From: Capitulum mitella
Taxonomy: Eukaryota > Arthropoda > Thecostraca > Pollicipedomorpha > Pollicipedidae
DNA: 64,000 bases
NCBI GenBank assembly: GCA_030062745.1
Contig: CP099848.1
Span: 19,703,081-19,767,080 of the forward strand
Direction: 5' to 3'
Shown in pieces: positions 48,301-60,754 of this stretch (positions are counted from its first letter, which is position 1; every line of letters starts with the position of its first letter). The notes beneath the pieces were generated by a model, which made no database searches, had not been told where the DNA came from, and saw only the letters and a list, made by a program, of their open reading frames with translations. A program made the position numbers and the translations under genes.

Positions 48301-51300
48301 CTTTCGCCAGGCTCGATTGCTCCGTTCCCTGGTTTGGTTTCGGTACAAAGGTTTATTCTTCAGTGCTGCCAATATGGCACGTATGACGCCGTGACCTGTA
48401 CGATGTCCCGACCCCTGTATGACCGTGGTGTCGCCTCGAAGTGACCAATGCCCCTGTCATGTTGAGTTAGTCTGGCCTGGAAAACACCGCTGCTGTCCAA
48501 CATGCATCGGGTACGCATGACTTAGTTTCTGTATAACCCAGCGTAACTCCCAGATGTCCCTATTTTGACACCTGAGTGACATTGGCCTAACTTCCGAGTG
48601 GTCCTGGTTTGATCCCCGAGTGACCCCGAGTCACCCCGGTTTGACCTCTGAGTGACCCTAGCTTGACTTCTGAGTGGCCCTCCTCATCGGCGCGGCCAAA
48701 CGGGGGGCCGGGTTGCGGCATTTTTGTGAAACAATTGCACATCGCCTTCCCAGCGGGCGGTTTTTGTACGATTTCAGTTCGCACTGAGTTCCGACCCCCC
48801 CTCCCACCCAGGGAAATCCAGACTGCGCCCCTGGTCCTGCTTTGGCCCGTGGGTGGCCCAGGCTTGACCCCGAGTGACCGGGTTTGACCCCTGAGTGACC
48901 CTGGCGCGCCTCAGGTGAACGAGCCGGACGAGTACGACTACATGGTGCGGCTGGACGGCCTGTCGTGGCCGCCGCTGTACCCGGCCGACGCGGCCGGTCC
49001 GCCATGCTCCCTGGTCGAGGACGACCAGTGCCCGCACGGCTTCGGGAGGCTGAAGCTCGCCGAACACTGCCGCCCGCTCTGGGCCGAGTTCGTCAACGAC
49101 GACGGACTCCTGATGCGGTGAGGTTGCTGATTTGTGAGTAGACAGCGAGCGCGGTAAGTAGGCTGCTGCACGAGTTGAATAGACGGCTGATATCGCTGGG
49201 ACGCTACTGATGCAGTGAGATGACAATTACTGTTGGTTATCGGAACCTGATTTCCGACTTTTTTTCAAGATTTTCCAATGTCCGAATCCGAAATCGAATG
49301 GACCTAGCACTCATTTCTCGGCAAAAATTGGACAGCTAATTGCAAGCCAACAGCCAAAAATGTCATAAAACCACATGTTGTTTAGTTTTCCAGTTACAAT
49401 ACCAGCTACAAGCATGGCACAAAACCATAATTTTGATGTAATCACTCAACACTATAGTTGGCTAAGCTTCTGCGCTTTCCTTATTCAGTTCAATTACACG
49501 TCTTGAAATACTCATATCCACATTGCGTACATTGGAAGTGAAACTAGACCCTTGCTGGTCATACCAATAATTATGGAAATCTAAGTGAAAACTGGAATAA
49601 AAGCGCCACATTTGCTGTTTTGTCATTTTTCGTCATTTTTAATGCCACTTTTCCATCCAAACAGAACACACGGAATTTGCAACCATTGGCCAAAACAAAC
49701 CAACAGACTAGACTGAGAAATCGAAGGACAGACATTACTACAGCGCCCGTAGTAATGGCTGCTTCTACTGCAGCACTGAAAAACATATCGCAGTTTTCTT
49801 GGTCAGACAGTCTTAGACACTCACATGGCTTCCTCCTCGGAACCTGGGTGGGAACTGGTTTAAATCTTCCGAAAATAACAATAGTAATGTCTATTGATGC
49901 GGTGGGCTCGCTGCTGGTCTGAGGTGAGTGGACCGCTGACTTGTGAGCGGAGTGCTGATACGCTGAGCAGAGTGTTGATTTGTTGATTGCTCAGTAAGCA
50001 GGAGACTTGGTGCTCTGTTTGCTGATGGGCGAATGCATTCCGCCGTCTTCATGTCCTGCATGCACATGGAGCCGGTCCACTGTTTTTAATAGCCTTCAAC
50101 GTCAACAAGCGGTTCCGACGTGAAGTAACGCTGGTGTCGCAGGCAAGGAGAGGTGTGTCGTCATAGTGCTTTCAGAGATGTGGTACAGTGTGGCAAGAAA
50201 TGAATTTTCTCTGCCAGAATGAGATTCATATAGAAAGGGGCATAGGAACCTCAGGGAGCCACGGGTCAACATGCAGTTTAGTTCTCTAAGCAGGCACCTC
50301 AAAAGCATAGGTGGGCACTGGTCCGATACTCCGTTACTCCGTTACTAACGAAGTTACTTTTTTGAGTAACAGAGTAACGGACCCGTTACTTTTATTTTAC
50401 TGTAACGGACTGAGTAACGTAAGTTACTTTTGTGGTCCGTTACTCCGTTACTTTTTGGTCCGTTACTCCGTTACTTTTTAAACTCCTTACAGACACCGCC
50501 CGGCTTTATTTGCATCGGCACACGCCATTGGCTACTTGAATAGCCAACACCCAATAGCGTGCGGCGATACAAGCGCGGCTGGGCGCGCACTCAGCTGACA
50601 ATCGCGGAGTAGACTTGTTGACAATATTCGTCAGCTGATAAACGTTGACGGCAAGCTGGCGGCAATGGTTCAGTATAAAGGCCAGCTGACTTTGGTCTCT
50701 TTTGGGACAAAAGTATTGAATTATGCGTAAGTTTGATATGACTTAAAATTATAAATTAACCAGTCGTCATTTTTCAGGCTAAAAGATATCAAAGTTATTG
50801 TCATTTATACTGGAACAGCCAGCTGACGGCAGTTTTCAATGTTGTCTCAAGTTAGTCACGGATTGCTTACCATCGCCGCGCGGTTCCCCGCCAAGATCAC
50901 TCAAGGCCGTTGAGCACATGATTACTGCCGCCATGGCCTTGGATCTGTGATGTCCATGGGGCGATGGAGTGGTGACTGATTCTTGACTGGCCTGAAATTT
51001 TAACTACCTGACACTAAAATGTCCCATCAAGGCGTCTTTACGCCGCCACTGGAGGTCGAAAACCTTAACTCGGAGTCCGACGGTGCCTCAGCTTCGGAGG
51101 CAGAGGACGAGCCCGGTCTGGGTCACCCATGGCCACATCTAGAAACGTACTTTGAGTTTCAGGAGGAGGGGAAAAACGTCATTTTTACGTATGTCCTGTG
51201 CCGACCGAAAGAGGTTATAATCAAGGGTCACAAGAGTAGCCTTTCAAACCTAAAGGCACATATCAAGAGGAAGCATTATTTACGGTATTTCCAGGTGAGA

Positions 51301-54300
51301 ACAGAATGTGCACAATAAGTTGTCAGTAGTGAAGCATAATTATGAAGCTTGTCGACTATTGCTTGGACTATTTGCCTTAACCATATTCTCTGCAGGCAGT
51401 GAGATTCACATTACCCTGGGGGGAGCCGATCTGCGGTAATCTACCTTTCGGCCGACGCTTACGCTTAATTTTTGGAGACGCGGAAGTGGCAACACAAGTT
51501 GTGCGAACAATTTAGCCCATTCAGGTATTTTTCTAAGCACTGGCCCCTACTGGATGTGTAAACTGACTTGGTTAGGTAACTCTTGAATTTTGATTCAGTT
51601 GACACATGTTTGCCTTCAGCCGATACGAGCTAACCAAACCAAAAAAACAGGCAAATTGAACCTAACAAAAAATTAGTTTTACATGCCCATCTAGGGCAAT
51701 CCCTGCAACCATACAGCAGGTTTTAGGTAAGGTTAGGTTAAATCATTTTTAACTTGGAGGACAGGCTACATTGTCCATGCGATTCGAGTTACCACTTTTG
51801 CGTTCCCGAAAAAAAATATAAACTGGCAGAAACACCTTTCGGCTGACACATTATTTTTTGTAGACGAAGAAGTGAGGACCCAAACTCAAACATGATATGA
51901 GCCGTTGCCACTTTTGCACCTTCGAAAAATATGCATTGGCCGAAAGGTGAAGATTACCAATTCTGCCCCCTCCCCTCCCCGCCCTTCCAGAGATCTCGAG
52001 ATGCATTCGTCCCATGTTGATGGGATGAATGCCATTTAATATGTTTCAACGAGATCTCCAATTCCGGACCCCAAAAATTCAAAAATTGCGAAAATAGGGC
52101 GTGGGGCAAACAAACTCCAGAATTTGGGGATTTTTGATTGGTCACTGCGGCCGTGTTTACCAACCAATTTTCATGGGAATGACACGGTTCAGCTTGGAAT
52201 GTCCAAATCTTTTACATGCTGAAATTTAAAATAGAAAACCATAGGCAGTTCCAGGGAGGGCAAGAAGGGTGATTTTTGAAATAAGAAATTTGCTTTGTTT
52301 TTTGTTTGTTTTGGGTGATATAAACATCAGATGTACAACTAGCAAGCCGGTTTAAGTTTATATGTAGCGCAGAGGTGGATCCAGGTAAATAAAATTTGGA
52401 GGGCATCATAAGCACAACATTGTGCTCCCCCATTTTTTCAGTACCTGCGTGTGCGTTAGCCTGAAAATGTGTGTGCATACGCATTGTTTAGGATGTGTAT
52501 GACTATATAAATGAGTCAGTGATCTTTATTTCTACTCAGAATGTCACGATAGTGAACCGCACAACTTTGCAGCTTCACGCACAGCACATTACCGCCGAAA
52601 ACGGGGGCTTGGAACCGCCTCTGCGGGACCGATTTTTTTTTTTAAATGTTGACAAAACACTTGTGTATCAGTTCCATGAAATGCCAGAAAATCTTGTGGC
52701 GCTGCGGCAAACAGTGTGGGAGCGACAAGCAAAAAGACACGGTTAGCAGAATCTGCCCCCCCACAGGGAATAGGGTTAAATGAAGTGTTTTTAACCCGTC
52801 TCCGGCCGAGCTCAGAATGCCCTTTGCCCGGCCGGAGGGGGAGCGCGGATTTCCGCACCTCCCAGGATCTCGGCTCCCATATATCGCACGGAAAAAGGAA
52901 AACATCGGCGGAAAGGTTTTGTCAAACCGAGACGAAAACATTCAAGAGTTTTGACCTCAGATCAATTTTGAGGCCACCAGACGCCATGAAAGGTCAAAAC
53001 ACGTCCTTGGAATTAGGTAAATAGACACAATACCTTGTCCCTGAAAAGCTGAACTTAAGCGACATATACTGAACCGTAAGACAATAGCGAGTTCATTGAT
53101 ATCAATTTTGGCCTTTCACAGGGGTCAGGTCAGGTCACGTCATCGTTCCAAAATGTTCCACTTGTGAACGGCTAACATCCTCCGTTGCATCTTACTTATG
53201 ACCATGTTTTTATAGCTAATTTGTCTTTTCAAGGGTGCTGAAGAGGTACTAAAGCACCTTTTTTTAGTCTTTTATTTCACAATAATAAAATCCATATCAG
53301 TCATGTTTTTTGAGTCCTTCGTCGTTTGGTATTAAAAAAAAAAAAAACGTCAGGGGTATCAGGAATCTTACCTCCACGCACGCGCTCGTACACAAACTAA
53401 TACACACACATAATTTCAAAACAAAACAAGAAGTTCGCGAGACCGAAACGAGCTCTAAACGGAGACCATTATGTTCAGGGCGGATACTTCGAGAGGCATT
53501 GTTGATCAAACCCAGTCGATAGATGTCCGCTGTTTGTCGCATTTTGCATGCGTCCGCTCCAGCGCCGGTTGTTCCCGCTCCGTCGGCGCCGCGGGCAATA
53601 AACAGGAATTCGTTGGTTTGAACATTGTGGCTAACACAGTGGTAGAATACCCGCCGCGGCTGTTGTCCCGGCGCCGCCGACTCTACAACGGCTGGTGAGG
53701 GCAGTGGGCAGCTAGCGGAGTGTTTTGGGTAAGCGCTTTTTGTGTCTTCCCTTTGTATATGGAATGCGTTTTACAACCACAAAGCAGCATAAAAGACTTA
53801 AAACCCGAGTTCGCTTGGTTTTCACTGCATTTAAAAAAGTAACGGAATAACGGAGTAACGGTAACTTCCGTTACTTTTTAAGGCAGAGTAACGGAGTAAC
53901 GAGTAACGGACTGGCTTTTTTGAGTAACGGAGTAACGAGTAACGAAGTTACATTTTTTAGTAACGATGCCCACCTATGCTCAAAAGTAACCTCCTCCTGG
54001 TGACAGAGACAAGCTGCGAGACCACTTTCTGGCGCTGGTGCGGGAGGCGGTGGCCGAGCCCGTGGCCGACATGAGGGACATCCAGGAGTCGTCTCTGTGT
54101 GGCTGCTCGGGGAAAATATTGGACGTCGGCGTGCTGCACTACATCCTACAGCTACCGCCGGAGCAGCGCTTCTTCCTGGCCATCGGTCAGTGCTGACGGC
54201 GCAGGGAAGTGGCGCGGAAACAAAGAGGACTAGAAAGAGAAAAATAAGAGGGGATCCGGAAGAAGGGAGGGGCGAGGTGAAGAGACTACAGCACGTAGGC

Positions 54301-57300
54301 TAGTACGACGTTTTCGTTTTGCGGTTTTAGCTCACGTTTAGCTATGTTATCCGAGATGTCGCCTATCTGCGAACGCATGAAACACGTCGCTGTTGCGTTG
54401 GTCACTAAACTGTGAAGACTCGTCCGGGCAAAAACGGAGACGAAATCTCACAGCGCTCCAAAGGAGCGTCATTTGATGGCCATGTGAGGGACGCAGAGTG
54501 ATGGCTTCGATTTGATTCGATTTGATTCGCTCCGTTTCGTGCATTCTGCACAGGTTTTTCACGAAGAGGGATTAAATTTGTTATGGCCATGAGTTATCGC
54601 TTCCAGACGGCAAAGTGAGTGCTGCAAAACTCAGTGACGCAACCATTGCATTAGTAATGTTCAACGAGATACGAATCATTGCTGGCATAATCGGCATTAT
54701 TAATGCATTTGAGGAAGGAAATGCGTAAGGTATAACACATTTTTATTCGCCATCTGGTGGACAAGTTTCGGTTAAAAGGACGATGTCCTCCAGTGAAACG
54801 TAATCAGGCTGTGAACTCAAGAGGGTTTAAAGAGAACGCTCTGTTTCGGTCGACGTTTTATAAATAGATTCGGCTGGACCGAAAAATGTCGTCCGACGGA
54901 TGCCTTACTTTCACCGTAACTAGTCAGCTTTGAGTGTTACGGAATAGCCTGCCTTCTGCGGGCTGGATATGTTGCATGACCATGGAAGACTGGTACATGC
55001 ATGAGGGAGATATTGTCGGTACCGGGCGTACATGGTGCACTTTTAGTCATAGTCACCGGTGGTTGTTTGTCACGTTGCACAGTCAGCAAGACGCGACTGA
55101 TCTTTCGATTGTCCGCCCCAACCTCCTGGTCAAGCGCTGCTGGCCACTGACGAGTTGCAATGTCCCGTGAGTCACTCCCGGATCAACCGCAGTCTGTGCT
55201 GGTCACGTGCCAAACTCGTGTGGTGAGTTAGCCCAGCTCCGGTGAGTCCGGCTCACGTCCGTCCGCCTGCACCGGGCAGGGAACCCCCGCAGCGACCTGT
55301 TCCCCGACCCGGCCCAGCTCAAAATCTCGGTCACCTGCGACGGCCCGTCCGTCAAGCTGGCCGTCGCCTTCCCGACCGGAAGTCAGCAGCTGCCGGCGCT
55401 CGTGTCGGTCGACCTGACGCTGGCCGTCGGCCTGCAGGGCTGGCCGAGCAGGGCCGACTTTCCCGATCGCGTGCCGCTCTACAATATCGACGCTCTGCTC
55501 TTCCACCGTGCCGCTGCCAAGGTGGGTGTGTCCTGATCCCCAGCCGCGGTGCCGCGATCCCCAGCCGTGGTGCCATGATCCCCAGCTGCGGCGACCTGAT
55601 CCTCAGCTGTGGTGTCCTGATCCCCAGCCAAGGTGCCCTGACCACCATTCGTGGTGTTCTGCTCCCCGGCCGTGGTGTTCCGGTCCTCTGATGTGGCGAT
55701 TCCTGTTTCCTCCTCAGCGGTTGTGGATGCCCCTGTACCTTCTACTGCAAACATAACACCTGCATAGCATGTTTACTGACGCACATGCACCCTGTAGTTT
55801 AGCCTCCAAATGACGACGACGAAGTTAGTTTCGCCCAGCTCGGCTCGCAGTCAACATCCAGGCCGCTGCAGCGATTCGAATCGGAAGGTCGGTCTGCGCA
55901 GGCCGCCTGTTGCCAAATTTGCACGGCGCCAACTTTCCGAGAAGTTGGCCAGTCTCATTGCATATGTCCGGCTCTTGCAAACAAAGGCGCTGGCATGGCG
56001 ATGGTAGACCTCAGATCTTTTGTGCAAGTGAGCACAACTAAGCAGCTGAGAGTCACTGTGTGTTTGTACGCACAGAGCAACGAAGGACTGAGGCGCAAAA
56101 GTGATTTCTAGAAAGACTCGACTCCTTCACCCGATACACGCTGGATCGAAGATACAGTCAAGCGCTAAACGTTTCAGGGACACTAGACAATAAATAAGCC
56201 CGCAACTACACACTATACAAAATACTGCAACTAAAAATAAATGCATACTAAATTTACATAAACACGGACTGCGTGTTGTGCTCAAGAAGCACTAGTTGTT
56301 CAGTTATCCGCTGCTCTTCAGTGGCATTCCATCGTCGCTTTCCATCGATAGTAAACGGTCGACGTCTGTTCACTGATCAGAGGCGAGTGCAGGCCCCTGT
56401 CTCTGGTTCCTGACCTCGCCTGCCCTGACCTGACCCCGCGGCCGGGCAGGGTTTCTACATGGTGCCGACGGAGCCGCACTGGAGCCAGCCGTGCGCCGAC
56501 CGGTCCACGGCCTGGCGCGTCAGCATGTCCTCCTGCGAGATGGAGCTCACCACGCACTACTCGCACGACTCGGCGCCGGCCGCCGTGCTGCGCGTGCTCA
56601 AGATCATCACGTCGCAGCTCAGCGAGCCGGAGACGCTGCTCAACCGCGACCTGCCGCCGGCCGAGGTCAAGGTCAGGCCGCGCGCGGGGTCGGCGGGTCA
56701 CGGCCAGCTGGTAGAACTCAGTGGGCAGCGCGACGGCTGCGGCGCGCGCTGTTGGAGGGGGCCGTCCAGGAGCGTCACGAGGCTGGTGGTTAGTCGTCTG
56801 CTGGCACGAAGGGCTGCTGCAGTTTTGACGATAATAGCCGACTCAGGGCATTGTCCTCTATGAGAGAAATGGAAACCGGGGTCGGGCGTGTGAAAGGGGT
56901 CATATCTATTAGGGGTGCAGACGTTTGCTTGGGCGATTTGTCGGCAATTTACCTACTACGTCCGGAAAACCCACAAGTCAAGCAGACACCATCGTCAGCA
57001 TTTTTGCATGACTATCCAGTTTTCGATGACGCTTTGCCTTGTTAGACGCACATTAAAGCATGTGAAGTAGTTAAATAGCTCCATCCAAAAACGGCATTGC
57101 CAAAAAGATGGCATGGAAGCGATTAGAAATTGACATGCACCTGCTCTAGGGATAAAACGCAACTTGTGAAGCATATGAATCAGTCATGACGTTTTTACTC
57201 ACTAGAGTAAACGTAATAGTGTCGTCTGATGCTGTAAAAAAAACAAGTATTTCGGCATATGTCGATTTAAGATGATCCGACTTAGGAAGGCATGTCAGTC

Positions 57301-60300
57301 TGTGCCGAAATATTTGGGTTTTTGTAAGATTAAACAACTTTGTTGATCACGCATACTCTGAAAACGTAGCCAACTTACGAACCGTTGTTATTCGCGAGCG
57401 ACTTGCCCGTTCACTCGCCTGACTCCGACACCGCCGACAGGACCTGCTCTCTTGCGTCAACACCTACATGCTGAAGACGCTCTTCTTCTTCGAGCTGGAG
57501 ACGGACGAGACGCTGGAGCACTGGAGCCTGTCGTCCGTCTCGCGGCATGTGCTGCGCATTCTGGATGCGCTGGAGCAGGCGTTGCGCAGCCGCAACCTGC
57601 GCAGCTACTTCTTCGCCGAGCATAACGTGATGCTGCGGCGCGAGTCGCAGTCGGCCGACTACGGCACGGACGCCGAGATCCTGGAGCGGGTCCTGAGGTC
57701 TCTGCACGCTGCCAGCCTGAGGGACGAGCCGCCCGGCGAGGTGGGTCGGAGGAGATAATAAAGGGGTCTGTCGGAGGCTGCTCCGCGGAGGTCGAGTCGA
57801 ACTGCGGCGAGATGTTCGGAGGTGTGTGAACGAGGAGAGGCTGAGATGTGAAATGGGTCGAGGTGTTTTAGGGAAACTTAGGCATGTGCCGTCCCTTATA
57901 AGCCACTTCTTGCTCTCGTTTACTGAAATTTTCGGCAAATCCAAAAAGTAGTTGGACAGGTGTGACCTGACAGCGCCGGCCGGGCCTCAGGCGCCGGAAC
58001 GTCGCTGGCTGGCGTCGCACCGGCGCCGCGTGCGCCAGGAGGAGCGTCTGATCGACGCCTGGCTGCGACTGCAGCGCGACCAGCGCCGGCTGCAGCCCGC
58101 CGGCCAGTTCAGCTCGCTGCAGATCCGCTACCTGGACCAGCTGCTGCGGGCCGTGTGCCCGCCGGCCGCCGCCGACCGGGAACTGGACGTGAGTGACTGC
58201 GGGTCAAAGCGACTCCGGCCGCGGTACGAAAGGGAGGTTAGAGTTTCTAACTTTATGATGCGAATGTGGTTATGATTCCATTAAAAATTATTGTGCGCTT
58301 TACGTAGGCGTTATGCACAAATTAATTGCTTTCTTTTGACGAAACCTTATGTAAATGTACGCCAGTTTTAATGTTTCTGTCACTAAAAACAAACAGAAGG
58401 AAGTCGTCCTTTTAATCGGACGCGATGCTCCAAGTTCTGGCCACCACCCCAGGCCGGCCGTCTCCACAGATAACGCCTGCGCTGCGGCTGGCCGCTCGGC
58501 ACTTGTTCCCGGACGGCCAGTTGGGATGCACCCTGGCGCAGGCGTCTCGCGGCCTGTCGACGGCGCTGCAGCAGGCGGCGCTGACGGCGCTGGCGCCGCC
58601 GGTCGCCGCCGAGCCGGCCGGTCGCACGCTGGTGCGCGCGCTGCGCGTGCTGGGCGCTCAGACGGGCAACGAACGGGCAGCCGGCCGCCTGCTGGGCCGA
58701 CTGTACGGCGCGGCCGAGCTGAACGGCGCCCAGCTGGGCGAGGAGGAGCAGCGTCGGGAGCTGGTGCCTCTCCGCCAAATGGCGCAATTCGCCGCGGCCG
58801 CCTCCACCAAGGTCAGACGACGGCGGCGGCTCACCGACGTCAAGCTGGGGCTCGCGACCGCCCCTTGTGGATACACTTCCCGCAATGTGTTTGCAGCGTG
58901 TGACGATCTTTATCTGGAACTTTTATACGTTTGGGTGGGAAAGGGAAGACGAATAGTTATATGAAACAGTTATTATAGAATGAAATGGAAACAGCTGGTT
59001 TGCTTTGATCCCTAGGCAGGTTACTGACTAATCTGAAAAAATTCCACTGATTGCGTTTTGTAATAGAACAAGCCCTCATAGTCCCGTTGCGTCCCTTTCT
59101 GATCTGACCTCAGATCGGGAATGCCGTGCCGGAGCTGGAGGAGCGCGCCCTGCAGGGCCAGAGCTGGGCCCAGGAGCTGCTGCAGCTGGCTCAGGAGATC
59201 GGCGGCGTGCGACTAGTGTTCACGCCCGAGCGGGGCCGGACAGTCAGCTGCCTGGTGCGGCCCAGCGTCCAGACCCCGCCCCCCGTCCGGGCACGTGAGT
59301 TAGCGGGGCGTCATCCAGGGGTATTTAGAAACTGACCAAGGGGATGCCATCATGCTTCATGGGATGCCGTCATTTTAAGGGGCGCCAATACGTATGGTGG
59401 AGGGGGACAGCCAAAACCCCAGAAAACGTCACCATTTATTTTTATTTCCTTCTACTTTGACGAGGAAAGGTTGTGCGGAAAGATGGCTCCACGTCGCTTG
59501 GGCTGGCAGATAGCCAGGCACTTTCTGTTATTATCTGTTATTCTGTATATCTCAGGTGCCACTTCTAGTCCCCAGGGCACGTGATACTGCGGCAGGAACG
59601 TAGCCAAGGGGGGCCTTGGGGCCATGGCCCTCCCCTGAGCCAAGCGGTCTGCACTAGATACATGACGATTTCGCATGAATACGTAATAGTGATCATAAAT
59701 ATGTAGCAAAAGCAAACATTCTATATTTTCCTGTGCATTAAAAATGGGATAAATTGCCTAAAATTGCTGCCTTTTCTTGTAAATTTTGTCATATGCCTGT
59801 GGCATATGACAAAATTTGACATTTGTCCCCCCCCTCTGAGGAAAATCCTGGCTACGTGCCCGTACTGCGGTGGCGGGGCAGAATCTCTACCTCCGAATTG
59901 CCGGAATGCGAGACTGAGCATGACGCACTGGGGCGAATCGTTGTATGAGCGTGTTTCGCGACGGTGCTCAAGTACAGCACACAGAGGAGAGTTTCAGCCT
60001 TCCATGTGTTCGATTTCTTTTGCCATACTAGGCGCCGCAGGTTCCTTAACACGCACAGTGGAAGGGAGTTTGGCGCTAACGCGCATTGGAAGGGGCACGA
60101 AAGTGCCCCCCTTCGATCTCGGAAACGGAAAGAGCTAGAGACATGAAATTTTATTCATAGGGTAGGGCTATAAAGATTTACGTTGAATGCGATTTCCACG
60201 ACCCTAGGCTAATATCTTCGAGGTCAAATGGGTCGAAAAGGTCAACTTGGACACTTTCTCTGTCCGTACAGACCATTCCATATTGCTTTTCGAACGAAAC

Positions 60301-60722
60301 GGGAATAAAGTGCATGTTTGAGCATTAAAACATGGGATACGACACTTTCTATCTATGTGGCATTTTGACCGAGGATTTCGGGCCGAGGCCATGTCAGGTC
60401 GTTGACGTATGGTGTCATTTTTTTCATTTTTGTAGGCCAGATTTCGAGAAACACGGGATATTGGTGTAGCTTGAGTGTAAACAAGGGCGCTAAACGCATC
60501 GTTTGGCGTATTTTCAGTGAAGACAGCCAACATTGGTACACTTGATCACGTCTAGGGTTTACTTACCTCCGCAAGGTCAAAAGAACGGAAGCGAGGTCAT
60601 TGACATTGGATGGAGTTTTTGGCTCAAAATAAGTCTTTATATCAACTGCTAGCGCAAAAGTTATTTCGTAATAACGAGCCCAGTTACACGATTTGATTGC
60701 CATAAAACGTAAAAATTATACG

Positions 60723-60754
<32 letters not shown>

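Larger units (their letters stand above)
50306..53978 (+). mobile_element. hAT DNA transposon with BED-finger exon
   Basis: Terminal inverted repeats CATAGGTGGGCA (50306-50317) and TGCCCACCTATG (53967-53978), flanked by identical 8-bp duplications CTCAAAAG (50298-50305 and 53979-53986), the hAT hallmark. Subterminal AGTAACGGAGTAACG arrays lie inside both ends. 3673 bp. One transposase-like N-terminal exon remains at 51019; the rest is decayed, with a possible C-terminal remnant at 53470-53700. A MITE fragment is nested at about 52640-52775. Confidence 0.95.

Noticed and set aside
53470-53700. hAT transposase C-terminal dimerisation segment
   Set aside because: GC-rich stretch with faint resemblance to the hAT C-terminus in mixed frames; too decayed to call as a feature.
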